Assembly: GCA_041984235.1 (NCBI GenBank) | Contig: JBHIYN010000012.1 | Location: 1 to 64,000, forward strand | DNA length: 64,000 bases | Source of the DNA: JBHIYN01 sp041984235 | GTDB taxonomy: Bacteria; Pseudomonadota; Gammaproteobacteria; Ga0077536 | Reading direction: 5' to 3' | In this document: in pieces, positions 17,545-26,512 of the stretch | Position numbering within the stretch: the first letter of the stretch is position 1 | Layout of the letters: each line of letters begins with the position of its first letter | The notes under the pieces: generated by a model | Told to the model about the DNA's origin: nothing | The model's input: only the letters and a program-made list of their open reading frames with translations | Database searches by the model: none | Position numbers and translations under genes: made by a program

Positions 17545-18113
17545 GACAACGCGCTCCCGTCGGTGTTCTCGGTGCGGATACTGACGCGGCCGGTGGTCGA
17601 CACCACCACCGCCTTGGCCGACGACGCGCCGCGTGAATCGCACAGCACGAATTGCGTGGCCTCGTTGCTGGCACCGAGGCCGTTGTAGGTAATGTAGTCG
17701 CCGGCGGTGCTCTTGCGCAGCGTCTGTTCGGCCGGCGTCAGCGCCGGCACGTAGCTCAGCACACAGTCGAAGGTCGAGCCCGCGGCGCAGGGATCGCCGC
17801 CGCCGGGCTCCACCTGCGGCGGGTCGGCGCTGGTGTCATTGCGGTTGACGAAGGTGATCCAGCCGGTGTCCCAGTCGACCCCTGTTGCGCATGTGGTGCC
17901 GTTCGCCGAGGGGCAGACCACGACCTGGGCGTTGGTCTTGACCGCCTCGCTGCGCGCGAGTGCGAGCGAGGAGGAGAACTGGTTGATCTGCGAGGTGATG
18001 CGATTGTTGAACATCAGCGTCCGGAAGCTCGGGACGCCGACCGTCAGCAGGATCGCCGTCAGCGCGACGACGGTCATCAGCTCGAGTATCGTGAAGCCGC
18101 GTTGTGTGTTCAT
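17532..18113 (-). CDS. fimT: GspH/FimT-family minor pseudopilin
   Basis: This 193-residue prepilin has a short leader MNTQRG followed by FTILELMTVVALTAILLTVG. A GspH domain follows, with ARSEAVKTNAQVVVCPS and a C-terminal TGRVSIR segment. It is the first gene of the minor pilin operon, equivalent to fimU/fimT of Pseudomonas. No SD precedes the ATG. A CATAAT -10-like element ends 7 nt upstream, so the mRNA may be leaderless. Confidence 0.87.
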   Translation of the reverse strand: MNTQRGFTILELMTVVALTAILLTVGVPSFRTLMFNNRITSQINQFSSSLALARSEAVKTNAQVVVCPSANGTTCATGVDWDTGWITFVNRNDTSADPPQVEPGGGDPCAAGSTFDCVLSYVPALTPAEQTLRKSTAGDYITYNGLGASNEATQFVLCDSRGASSAKAVVVSTTGRVSIRTENTDGSALSCTP

Positions 18114-18120
18114 GGCGGCA

Positions 18121-18126
18121 ATTATG
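18121..18126 (-). promoter_or_regulatory. -10 element of the minor pilin operon
   Basis: CATAAT on the minus strand matches the -10 consensus at 5 of 6 bases. It would place transcription initiation at about 18114, adjacent to the fimT ATG. No clear -35 was found. Confidence 0.4.
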
Positions 18127-18245
18127 ATCGGCCGGCCGGCGCGCGGAAGCCCGTGGCGGACGAACGGTCAGATCCGCACCGCGAGCGGTGCGTGGGCGGC
18201 GCTGAAGTGTGAATGGCGTCGCAGCGGAGCAGGCCGGCCGGTCAG

Positions 18246-18268
18246 TAAATGCAAATTATTCGCGTTTA
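18246..18268 (+). promoter_or_regulatory. Imperfect palindrome, possible operator of the Fur-like gene
   Basis: TAAATGC (18246-18252) and GCGTTTA (18262-18268) form inverted arms with one mismatch around an AT-rich 9-bp centre. It lies next to the -35 of the Fur-family gene, a typical autoregulation position. It does not match the classical Fur box well. Confidence 0.35.
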
Positions 18269-18271
18269 GTC

Positions 18272-18299
18272 TGGACACGCTGCCGATCACGCGTATACT
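18272..18299 (+). promoter_or_regulatory. Sigma70-type promoter of the Fur-like gene
   Basis: -35 TGGACA (18272-18277), 16-bp spacer, -10 TATACT (18294-18299); each hexamer has one mismatch. The ATG at 18308 is only 9 nt past the -10, so the transcript would have almost no leader. Confidence 0.6.
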
Positions 18300-18307
18300 C
18301 TCGGCGC

Positions 18308-18739
18308 ATGGATACGAGCACCGTCATGCCTCCCGTACCGCGCGCGGACGTGGCTGGCGTGCTGCATGCCGCCGGCATCACGCCGACCACGCAACGCATT
18401 GAAATCGCGGCCATTCTCCTGGAGAAGACGCAACACCTGTCGGCCGAACAGGTGATCGCCCGCCTGACCACCCGGGAGGCTGCGGTGTCCAAGGCGACCG
18501 TCTACAACACCCTGCGCCTGTTCGCCGAACGCGGACTGGTACGCGAGGTCATGGTCGACGCGACCCGCGTTTTCTACGATTCCAACAGCGCACCGCACCA
18601 TCATTTCTACAATGTCGATGACGGCGTGCTGACCGACTTCAGCGCCGAGCGCGCGGTGGTGGACGAGTTGCCGGCCCCGCCACCCGGCACCGAGGCAGAG
18701 CGCGTCGATGTCGTGATCCGGGTGCGTAACCGCAGCTGA
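18308..18739 (+). CDS. Fur-family regulator without cysteines
   Basis: The product has 143 residues. A Fur-type winged helix covers about 12-90, with TTQRIEIAAILLE and SKATVYNTLRLFAERGLV as recognition segments. The regulatory region has HHHFYN at 97-101 in place of the usual HHDHLICxxCG. The protein contains no cysteine, so it lacks the structural zinc CxxC site. This resembles Irr/PerR-like members that use His/Asp metal or haem sites; the ligand cannot be assigned. No SD precedes the ATG at 18308; the next in-frame ATG (18326) is an alternative start. It is divergent from the pilin operon. Confidence 0.85.
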   Translation: MDTSTVMPPVPRADVAGVLHAAGITPTTQRIEIAAILLEKTQHLSAEQVIARLTTREAAVSKATVYNTLRLFAERGLVREVMVDATRVFYDSNSAPHHHFYNVDDGVLTDFSAERAVVDELPAPPPGTEAERVDVVIRVRNRS

Positions 18740-18973
18740 GGCAGCGCCGGCGCAGTCCGCGCCCGACGCTTGACCCCTGCGCAGCGCGCCCTGGTGCGTT
18801 GCGCACGGGCAATTTTGTCGCGATCATTGCCGGTCGATTTGACTTGGAACTGGCAGGGAGGCTGGATTGATACGCGTCCATAACGGATGCGCGAACGGCA
18901 ACGCCGCGCGCCGCGTGCCGGCCCCGCGCATGCGCGGCGTCAGCGGCCGGCCCGCGCAGGAATCGACAGAACC

Positions 18974-21415
18974 ATGATCGGCACATCCGGTCCCTGGCAG
19001 CCGCTGCTGCTCGCCGCGCTCGCCGCTGCGTTACTGCTGGTCGTGGCTTTCGTGCAGCGCGAGCGCATCCGCCAGCGTGAGCGGGAACGCGTGCTCGACG
19101 GGCTCGTGCAGGGCGTGCTCGTGCACTCCGGCGGACGGCTGCTGTTTGCCAATCGTGCCACGGCCGAGCTGCTCGGCTACCCCGATCGCGCGGCCGTGAT
19201 GGCGGTGCCATCGGTCGATACCTTCGTTGCCGGGCACGAACGCGAACGGGTCGCGGAACTGCGCGCGCGCCGACGCGGCGGCGAACGCGACGCCACCATG
19301 CGTTACACCATCGATCTCGTGCGCGCGGACGGGCGCGAGGTCACGGTCGAGACCTTCTCCCAGCCGACCCGGTGGCGTGGCCGGCATGCCTACCAGCACA
19401 CCTTGTTCGACGTCACCGAGCGCGCGCGCCTGGCGCGGCGCCTGGCCGAGGAGCGCACGCTCGCCGACAGCATCATCGACGGCCTGCCCGGCTGCTTCTT
19501 CATGCTCGACGGCGGCGGGCGGGTATTGCGCTGGAACCGCAAGGTGGAGGCGCTGACCGGACGCACGGCGGAGACACTGGCCGGTATCCCGGCACTCGAG
19601 CTGATCGATCCCGCCGAGCGCCGCGCGGTGCGTCGCGACTTCATCCGCTTGCTGCGCGGAGAAACGATCACGCGCGAGAACCACTATCTCGCGGCGGACG
19701 GCAGCTACGTCCCGCACCTGCTGACCAGTGTCAAGTTCGAGATGGCGGGCGAGCTGCGCATCGTCGGGCTCGCGTTCGACATCTCCGAGCTCAAGCGCAC
19801 GACCGCGGCGCTGCGTCTGAGCGAGGAGAAGTTCCGCCGCATCGTCGAGGACCAGACCGAGTTCGTGGTCAGGTGGCGCCCCGATGGTACGCGTACTTTC
19901 GTCAACCCGGCCTACTGCCGCTACATGGGCGCGCCCGAGGAGGAGCTGGTCGGTACGTCCTTCTTCCCCGCCGTCTTCGACGAGGATGTCGAGCGGCTCA
20001 GGCGCGAGTACGCGAAGGCTTCGCCGGAGCAGCCGGTGATCTCCGTCACCCACCGCAAGATCCGCGCGAACGGCGAGATCGGCTGGATGGAGTGGCACAA
20101 CCACGCGATATTTGACGAGAACGGCAAGGTCAGTGAGTTCCAGGCCGTGGGCCGCGACGTGACCGACCGCATCCTGGCCGAACAGGAGCTCAGGCGCAGC
20201 GAGGAGCAGTACCGGGCACTGATCCAGGGCTCCCTGCAGGGAATCGCCATCGCGCAGCGTTACCGCGTCGTTTTCGCCAACGATGCCATGGGCAGGATGC
20301 TCGGCCTGGCCGATGCGTCGGCGCTGATCGCGCGCGGAAGCTTCTTCGATCTCGTCGCGCCCGAGGACCGCGGCTGGGTACGCACGCTGACGCGGGCGTG
20401 GCTGCGCGGGATCCCCTCGACCGATCGTGGCGAAGTACGGGCGCAGCGCGTCGACGGCACGCCGATCACGCTGGAAGTGCTCGGCCAGGTCGTGGAATGG
20501 AATGGCAAGCCGGCCGTGCAGTGCGTGTTCGTCGACATCACCCAGCGCAAGCGGGCCGAGCTCGAGCTGCAACGCACCAACGAATCGCTGGAGCGCTCGG
20601 TGGAGGAGCGCACGCGGGACCTGACCGAGGCGAATGCCAGGCTGCGCGAGCTCGACCAGTTGAAGTCGATGTTCATCGCGTCCATGTCGCACGAGTTGCG
20701 CACCCCGCTGAACTCGATCATCGGCTTCTCCGGCGTGCTGACGCAGGAGCTTTCCGGACCCCTGAACGACGTACAGCGTGAGCAGCTCGGGCGCGTCTAC
20801 GACTCCGCGCGACACCTGTTGTCCCTGATTACCGACGTCATCGACATCTCCAAGATCGAGGCCGGGCGCATGGATCCTTTCGTCGAGTCTTTCGACCTCG
20901 CCGCGCTGGTCGACGACGCGCTCAACCTGGTGCGCTCCGACCGCAACCTGAGATCGCTGCCGGTCGAGGTCGGGGTTGCCGCCGGGCTCGCCGTGCGCAC
21001 CGACCGCAAGCGCCTGTTTCAGTGTCTCGCCAACCTGGTCAGCAATGCCTTCAAGTACACGGAGCAGGGCCGCATCGCGATCGCGGCGCGTGCCGACGGC
21101 CCGATGATCGAGATCGAGGTTGCCGATACCGGCGTCGGCATTGCCGCGCAGGATGTGCCGCGGCTGTTCCAACCCTTCGAGCGCCTGGATTCGCACCTGC
21201 GCATCCGCGCCGGGGGCACGGGTCTCGGTCTCTACCTGGTGCGCAAGATCGCCCGCGAGATTCTCGCCGGTGACGTCACGGTACAGAGCGAACCCGGCGT
21301 CGGCAGCCGCTTCACCCTGCGCGTCGCACGCTGCCTTGACGATGCGCAACCATCAGCGGAGGGCGCCGCGGAAGATCACAGGCCGCTGGCACAGGAACAG
21401 GAGGCGGCGCGATGA
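18974..21415 (+). CDS. Multi-PAS hybrid-type sensor histidine kinase without receiver
   Basis: The protein has 813 residues. One membrane segment (about 10-28) is followed by four PAS-like domains at about 38-155, 160-280, 290-410 and 415-530. A short coiled coil precedes HisKA with the SMSHELRTPLNS phospho-acceptor, His573. An HATPase follows, with DTGVGIA and GTGLGLYL. It is a probable membrane-anchored kinase with mainly cytoplasmic sensing. The start ATG at 18974 has AGGA upstream; a longer reading from 18887 lacks support. Its stop overlaps the next receiver gene in ATGA. The signal is unknown. Confidence 0.9.
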   Translation: MIGTSGPWQPLLLAALAAALLLVVAFVQRERIRQRERERVLDGLVQGVLVHSGGRLLFANRATAELLGYPDRAAVMAVPSVDTFVAGHERERVAELRARRRGGERDATMRYTIDLVRADGREVTVETFSQPTRWRGRHAYQHTLFDVTERARLARRLAEERTLADSIIDGLPGCFFMLDGGGRVLRWNRKVEALTGRTAETLAGIPALELIDPAERRAVRRDFIRLLRGETITRENHYLAADGSYVPHLLTSVKFEMAGELRIVGLAFDISELKRTTAALRLSEEKFRRIVEDQTEFVVRWRPDGTRTFVNPAYCRYMGAPEEELVGTSFFPAVFDEDVERLRREYAKASPEQPVISVTHRKIRANGEIGWMEWHNHAIFDENGKVSEFQAVGRDVTDRILAEQELRRSEEQYRALIQGSLQGIAIAQRYRVVFANDAMGRMLGLADASALIARGSFFDLVAPEDRGWVRTLTRAWLRGIPSTDRGEVRAQRVDGTPITLEVLGQVVEWNGKPAVQCVFVDITQRKRAELELQRTNESLERSVEERTRDLTEANARLRELDQLKSMFIASMSHELRTPLNSIIGFSGVLTQELSGPLNDVQREQLGRVYDSARHLLSLITDVIDISKIEAGRMDPFVESFDLAALVDDALNLVRSDRNLRSLPVEVGVAAGLAVRTDRKRLFQCLANLVSNAFKYTEQGRIAIAARADGPMIEIEVADTGVGIAAQDVPRLFQPFERLDSHLRIRAGGTGLGLYLVRKIAREILAGDVTVQSEPGVGSRFTLRVARCLDDAQPSAEGAAEDHRPLAQEQEAAR

Positions 21416-21771
21416 GCCGGGCACTGATCATCGAGGACAACGAGAACAACATGGCGCTGGTGACGTTCCTGCTGGAGCATCACGGTTACACCACCCTGCG
21501 CGCCATGACCGGCCTGGAGGGCGTCGAGCGCGCGCTGCGTGACGATCCCGACTTCATCATCCTCGATATCCAGCTCCCGGACATCCCCGGCACCGAAGTG
21601 CTCAGTCGCATACGGGCAGCCCAGCGCCGGCACATTCCGGTCATCGCGATGACGTCCTTCGCCATGTCCGGCGATCGCGAGCGGTTGCTCGAAGCCGGGT
21701 GCGACGGCTACATCGAGAAGCCGATCGACCCGATGAACGTGGTCGACCAGATCCGCAGCGTGCTGGAGTAG
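21412..21771 (+). CDS. Single-domain response regulator
   Basis: This 119-residue stand-alone CheY/DivK-like receiver has acidic pocket residues E8-D9, phospho-acceptor Asp52 in IILDIQLPD, Thr81 and Lys103 in IEKPID. It has no output domain, so it probably relays or tunes signal between the upstream kinase and the downstream GGDEF-EAL protein. GGAGG lies 5 nt before the ATG. The start overlaps the kinase stop, and the next gene begins 3 nt after its stop. Confidence 0.92.
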   Translation: MSRALIIEDNENNMALVTFLLEHHGYTTLRAMTGLEGVERALRDDPDFIILDIQLPDIPGTEVLSRIRAAQRRHIPVIAMTSFAMSGDRERLLEAGCDGYIEKPIDPMNVVDQIRSVLE

Positions 21772-21774
21772 CCG

Positions 21775-23949
21775 ATGCATGTCCTGGTGGTAGAGGACGA
21801 CGCCAGCTCGAGCGCGATGCTGGGCGACGCGTTGCGTTCCAGGGGCTATACCGTTTCCAGGGCCGGTGACGGCCTGGAGGCGCTGCAGCTCCTGCAAACG
21901 CATACGCCCGACCTCATCATTTCCGACATTCTCATGCCCAACATGGATGGCTACGCCTTCTGCAGGAAGGTCAAGGCCAATCCCCGTTTACGGACCATCC
22001 CGTTCATTTTCTACACCGCCACTTACGTCGAGCCCGCGGACGAGTCGCTGGCGCTGTCGCTGGGCGCGGATCGTTTCCTGGTCAAGCCGGTGGAGATCCC
22101 GCAGCTACTCGTGATCGTGGCGGATTTGCTGGGCGCGGCGCGCAGGCACGAGCTGCCGAGCGCCCGACGCGAACCGCTTGACGACGCCACTGCCGACGAC
22201 CTGCACGTGGCGCGTCTCAATGCCAAGCTGGCGGAGAAGGTCGAGGAGCTGTCCGCCCAGCAGCGTGCCCTGCAGCTCAGTGAAACGCGCTTCCGCGATT
22301 TCGCGGAGATCGCGGCGGACTGGTTCTGGGAGACCGACGATACCCTGGGCGTGGTGTATTCCAGCCGCTACGCCGAGGTCATGGTCGGGCGGCGGCTCGG
22401 CGAATTCCTGCGCGCAGGGCAGGACGGCGAGGTTTCGAAGGCGGCGGGCGAGGCCGCGGCGGCGCTCGGCGAGATGCTCGCCACGCGCCAGACCCTCAGG
22501 TCAGTGGAGGTCGAGTTCCCGACCCCCGACGGCCGCCACGTGCTGCGTGTGAGCGGGCGGCCGGTGTATGACGAGGGCAGCCGCTTCCTCGGCTACCGCG
22601 GGGTGTGCCGCGACGATACCGAGGCCGCCGAGCTGGTTCGCCAGATCAGCCACGACGCCTCCCATGACGATCTTACCGGCTTGCTCAATCGCCGCGAGTT
22701 CGACCTGCGCCTGCGCAATGCCTTCGACAGTCATCGGCGCTACGGCACGCCGTCGCAGGTTTGTTTCATGGACCTCGACCAGTTCAAGGTCGTCAACGAC
22801 ACGGCCGGGCACATGGCGGGTGACGCCATGCTGACCACGATCGCCCGCCAGCTGTCGACCAAGCTGCGCACGCGCGACACCCTGGCGCGGCTGGGCGGTG
22901 ACGAATTCGGCCTCATCCTGGAGAACTGCCCGCTGGAGAAGGCGATCGAGATCTGCGAGACGATGGTGGCGCTGGTGGCGTCGCACCAGTTCGTGTGGGA
23001 GGGGCGCAGCTTCAATTCGGGGATCAGCGTCGGTATTGCCGACGTCGGCGAAGCGGCCGACGACTACACCGAGCTGCTGGCGCGTGCCGACGTCGCCTGT
23101 TACGCGGCGAAGGAAAGCGGACGCAACCGGGTCGCCGTCTACGATCCCGGCGGCCAGGGCGAGGTGCGCCACGCGGACATGTTCCGCGCCACCGAGATCC
23201 GCAGTGCGCTCGACGCGGGACGCGGCTCGCTCTACGCGCAGCCGATCATCCCGCTGCATTCGGAAGCCGGCCCCCTGCACGTGGAATTGCTGTTGCGTCT
23301 GGGGCGCGGTGACGGCGGCCTGCTGCTGCCGACCGATTTCATTCCCGCCGCCGAGCGTTACGGCGGCATGGGGGCGCTGGATCGCTGGGTGGTGGGGGAG
23401 CTCATCCATCGCACGGGCGCTGCCTTCACGGCGCTGCCCGACGCTGTCTTCTGCGCCAACCTGTCCGGCACCTCGTTCGGGGACCGCGACTTCCTCGACT
23501 TTCTCAGGCGCGAGATCGAACAGGCCGAGATCGACCCGTCGCGCCTGTGCTTCGAGATCACCGAGACGGCCGCGATCCGCAACCTCGAGGCGGCCGCCAG
23601 CTCGATCGCCGCGATCCGGGATCTCGGCTGCCAGTTCGCGCTCGACGATTTCGGCAGCGGCGCCTGCTCGTTCACCTACCTCAAGAAGCTGCCGGTCGAC
23701 CTGGTCAAGATCGACGGCAGCTTCGTGCGCGACATCGCGAGCGACTCGGTCGACCACGCCCTCGTGTCCAGTATCGCCGGCATCGCCTCGGTGATGGGGA
23801 TCCGCACCGTGGCCGAGATGGTCGAGGACCACCAGGTCATCAAGCTGCTGCGGGACATCGGCGTCGATTACGCCCAGGGCAACGGCATCGCCCGGCCCAC
23901 CGACCTCGACACCGTGTGCCGCAGCTTCCGGGATTTCGTGATGCGTTGA
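21775..23949 (+). CDS. REC-PAS-GGDEF-EAL c-di-GMP regulator
   Basis: The protein has 724 residues. A receiver domain (1-120) has Asp51 in IISDILMP and Lys in LVKPVE. A coiled-coil/PAS region covers about 150-290. A GGDEF domain has intact GGDEF at 374-378. An EAL-type domain covers about 475-720. EAL reads as VELLLR with the metal Glu504 kept; NLSG, EITETAAI, LDDFGSG and VKIDGSF are all present. Both diguanylate cyclase and phosphodiesterase activities are possible. It completes a kinase/receiver/c-di-GMP cassette, probably controlling motility or attachment. Confidence 0.92.
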   Translation: MHVLVVEDDASSSAMLGDALRSRGYTVSRAGDGLEALQLLQTHTPDLIISDILMPNMDGYAFCRKVKANPRLRTIPFIFYTATYVEPADESLALSLGADRFLVKPVEIPQLLVIVADLLGAARRHELPSARREPLDDATADDLHVARLNAKLAEKVEELSAQQRALQLSETRFRDFAEIAADWFWETDDTLGVVYSSRYAEVMVGRRLGEFLRAGQDGEVSKAAGEAAAALGEMLATRQTLRSVEVEFPTPDGRHVLRVSGRPVYDEGSRFLGYRGVCRDDTEAAELVRQISHDASHDDLTGLLNRREFDLRLRNAFDSHRRYGTPSQVCFMDLDQFKVVNDTAGHMAGDAMLTTIARQLSTKLRTRDTLARLGGDEFGLILENCPLEKAIEICETMVALVASHQFVWEGRSFNSGISVGIADVGEAADDYTELLARADVACYAAKESGRNRVAVYDPGGQGEVRHADMFRATEIRSALDAGRGSLYAQPIIPLHSEAGPLHVELLLRLGRGDGGLLLPTDFIPAAERYGGMGALDRWVVGELIHRTGAAFTALPDAVFCANLSGTSFGDRDFLDFLRREIEQAEIDPSRLCFEITETAAIRNLEAAASSIAAIRDLGCQFALDDFGSGACSFTYLKKLPVDLVKIDGSFVRDIASDSVDHALVSSIAGIASVMGIRTVAEMVEDHQVIKLLRDIGVDYAQGNGIARPTDLDTVCRSFRDFVMR

Positions 23950-24114
23950 GGTGGCGCCGGAGTGCCCACGGGGCAGCAGTGGCCGCGGCGCGACAAGGAA
24001 ATTCGCGTGCGACCCGCGCGGCTGGTGCAATTTCGGGCCTCGATCGCTAAACTGCGCGCGGGGTGGGGCCTGTGCGGCCCCGGCTGCCACGCTGGCACGC
24101 CACGTTCCCCGTTT

Positions 24115-24190
<76 letters not shown>

Positions 24191-24226
24191 TCACGCCGCG
24201 CGCCTGCCTCCACCGCACTGATCCAC

Positions 24227-25150
24227 TCAGCGCCCGCGCCACCCACCAGCGCTCACCAGCACCTCGCGCAGCCGCGGCGCGGCGAAGTCCAGGAAGCAGC
24301 GCATCTTGAGCGGCATCTGTCCGCGTGATGCGTGTACGAGGTGGACCGGCTGGGGTTCCGGCTCGTAGTCTTCGAGCACGGTTCGCAGTGTACCGTCGGC
24401 GAGGCCGCGCGCTGCCTGGTAATAGAGCAGGCGGGCGATGCCGGTGCCGTGGACGGCCGCCTCGGCGGCGGTCTCGGTGCCGGACACGGACAGGCGCGGG
24501 CTAATCCGCACTTCGGTCGTGCCTGGTCCACCGGGCACGCGGAAGCGCCAGGTCGACGACAGGATGGGCGCGTCGACGGTGACACAGGGCAGGTTGCGCA
24601 GATCGTCCGGCCGTCGCGGCGTGCCGTGCGTGGCGAGCAGCGCAGGATTCGCGCAGACCACCGTGCGCATCTCGCCCACCTTCGTCGCCACCATGGTGCT
24701 GTCCGGCAGCTGGCTGATGCGCACCGCCATGTCGACATGATCCTCGACGATGTCCACGTTGCGATCGGTGAGCGACAGCCGCACCGTGATCTCGGGCCAG
24801 GTCGCAAGGAACTCCGTTACCAGCGGCAGCACGTGCAGGCGGCCGAACATGACCGGCGCGGTCAGCGTGAGCTGGCCGCGCGGCGTGGTGTACTCGCCGG
24901 CCGCTTCGCGCTCGGCGTTCTCGACGTCGTCCAGGATGCGGCGGGCGGCGGCCACGTAGGCATCGCCGGCCTCGGTCAGGGTGAGCTTGCGGGTGGTGCG
25001 GGTCAGCAGGCGTGCGCCGATCAGCGTCTCGAGCGCGGAGACCTTGCGGCTGAGCGTGGCCAGCGGGACACGCAGGTGACGGGCAGCGGCCGAGAGGCTG
25101 CCCTGCTCGGTGACCGCCACCAGCATGGCCATGGCTTCGAGACGGTCCAT
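24227..25150 (-). CDS. LysR-family transcriptional regulator
   Basis: The protein has 307 residues. The N-terminal winged helix (about 1-60) includes TEQGSLSAAARHLRVPLATLSRKVSALE. A periplasmic-binding-protein-like effector domain covers about 90-295. It looks like the large group of LysR regulators with ATKVGEMR and CANPALLA segments. It is divergent from the AhpD-like operon at 25274 and probably controls it. A perfect T-N11-A palindrome lies 2 nt upstream of its start. Confidence 0.92.
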   Translation of the reverse strand: MDRLEAMAMLVAVTEQGSLSAAARHLRVPLATLSRKVSALETLIGARLLTRTTRKLTLTEAGDAYVAAARRILDDVENAEREAAGEYTTPRGQLTLTAPVMFGRLHVLPLVTEFLATWPEITVRLSLTDRNVDIVEDHVDMAVRISQLPDSTMVATKVGEMRTVVCANPALLATHGTPRRPDDLRNLPCVTVDAPILSSTWRFRVPGGPGTTEVRISPRLSVSGTETAAEAAVHGTGIARLLYYQAARGLADGTLRTVLEDYEPEPQPVHLVHASRGQMPLKMRCFLDFAAPRLREVLVSAGGWRGR

Positions 25151-25152
25151 CG

Positions 25153-25167
25153 ATTATCTCGAATAAT
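25153..25167. promoter_or_regulatory. Candidate LysR-type binding site
   Basis: ATTATCTCGAATAAT has 5-bp inverted arms and fits the T-N11-A rule (T25154, A25166). It sits in the divergent gap next to the lysR start codon. A related GATAATAAC sequence lies at 25183-25191. The position suits autorepression and activation of the divergent operon. Confidence 0.55.
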
Positions 25168-25273
25168 GGAATAGTCGTTCCCGATAATAACGGATTCTCT
25201 TTCTTATTGGTTGGCTTCATTCTGCTTGCACCCGGCCAATCCCGGCCGGTCGACCATCCACGAGGAGATCACC

Positions 25274-25819
25274 ATGTCACGACTCACCCTTCCGACCCGC
25301 GACGAGGTTCCCGCCGCGGCCCGCGCGACGCTCGATGCCGTCGAGAAACAACTCGGCACCGTACCCAACCTGTTTCGCCTGATGGCCAGCAGCCCCGCCG
25401 CCCTGAATGCCTACACCGGGCTGCAGGGCGCGCTCGGCCGGACGCTCGACCTGAAGACGCGCGAACGCATCGCGCTGGCCGTGGCCCAGGTCAACGGCTG
25501 CGACTACTGCCTGTCGGCGCACACCTACCTCGCCACGAACCTGGCCAGGCTCGGCGCGCAAGAGATCGCCCTGAACCGGCGTGGCCACTCGGCGGACGCC
25601 GGCGCGGATGCCGCGGTCAGCTTTGCGGCCGCGGTCGCACGCGAGCGTGGCCATGTTGCCGACGACGCTATCGCGGCGGTTCGCGAGGCCGGCTTCAGCG
25701 ATGCGCAGATTGTCGAGATCGTTGCGCTGGTTGCGGAGAACAGCTTCACCAACTTCCTCAACGAAGTCGCTCGTACCGAGATTGACTTTCCCGTCGTCCT
25801 CGCGGCCGATGCCGCCTGA
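25274..25819 (+). CDS. AhpD-like carboxymuconolactone decarboxylase family protein
   Basis: The product has 181 residues. The CMD/AhpD fold has the redox motif GCDYC (C76, C79) followed by His83 in LSAHT. This marks it as an alkylhydroperoxidase/peroxidase-like protein rather than a true decarboxylase. The PNLFRLMASSPAALNAY block is typical of the subgroup. The start ATG at 25274 has GAGGAG upstream. It is the first gene of a three-gene run controlled by the divergent LysR. The physiological substrate is not known. Confidence 0.88.
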   Translation: MSRLTLPTRDEVPAAARATLDAVEKQLGTVPNLFRLMASSPAALNAYTGLQGALGRTLDLKTRERIALAVAQVNGCDYCLSAHTYLATNLARLGAQEIALNRRGHSADAGADAAVSFAAAVARERGHVADDAIAAVREAGFSDAQIVEIVALVAENSFTNFLNEVARTEIDFPVVLAADAA

Positions 25820-25879
25820 AACGCGCCGGGCCGGGACTCGGTGTCCCGGTCCGGCCTCCCCGTCAGCAGGAGTACCGAC

Positions 25880-26512
25880 ATGCCTTACGGATTTCTCGAT
25901 ATCGCCGTTACCCCTGGCGTGCGTGCCGTGCAGGCCGAGATGGGCAGCGACACGCTGTGGCAGGCACACAACGCACACCGTGCCTTCGACCGATTCACCG
26001 CGCGCGAAGCCGCCTTCATCGCCGCGCGCGACAGCTTCTACATCGCGACCGTGTCAGAGACGGGCTGGCCCTACGTGCAGCATCGCGGCGGGCCTCCCGG
26101 CTTCCTCAGGCTTGTCGACGACGTCACGCTCGCGTTCGCCGACTTTCGCGGCAACCGCCAGTACATCACCACGGGTAACGCGGTGGCCAACGACCGCGCC
26201 TGCCTGTTCCTGGTCGACTATCCGCAGCGGGCGCGCCTGAAGATCTACGCCCGCATCGAGCTGGTCGCGCTCGATGCCGACCCGGCACTGGCGGCGGCAC
26301 TCGCCGCGGCTGACTACCGCGCGACGCCCGAACGCCTCTTTCGCCTGCGGCTGGAAAGCTTCGACTGGAACTGCCCGCAGCACATCACCCCACGGTTCAC
26401 CGCGCAGGCCATCGCCGAACAGATGCGGCCGCTACAGGCGCGCCTCGCCGCAGTGGAATCCGACAACGCCTTGCTGCGCGCCCGGCTCGCTGCAACAGGA
26501 GATCCGTCATGA
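25880..26512 (+). CDS. Pyridoxamine 5'-phosphate oxidase-like flavoprotein
   Basis: The product has 210 residues. A split-barrel FMN-binding domain covers about 35-140, with RDSFYIATVSETGWPYVQHRGGPPGF and FADFRGNRQYITTGN. The C-terminal FDWNCPQHITPRF segment matches the PNPOx-like subgroup often found beside AhpD-like genes, and a helical tail follows. It probably binds a flavin and acts on small molecules. It is unlikely to be the true PdxH. AGGAG precedes the ATG at 25880. It overlaps the next gene by ATGA. Confidence 0.85.
   Translation: MPYGFLDIAVTPGVRAVQAEMGSDTLWQAHNAHRAFDRFTAREAAFIAARDSFYIATVSETGWPYVQHRGGPPGFLRLVDDVTLAFADFRGNRQYITTGNAVANDRACLFLVDYPQRARLKIYARIELVALDADPALAAALAAADYRATPERLFRLRLESFDWNCPQHITPRFTAQAIAEQMRPLQARLAAVESDNALLRARLAATGDPS

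Noticed and set aside
19031..21349. 772-residue minus-strand frame
   Set aside because: Shadow of the multi-PAS histidine kinase.
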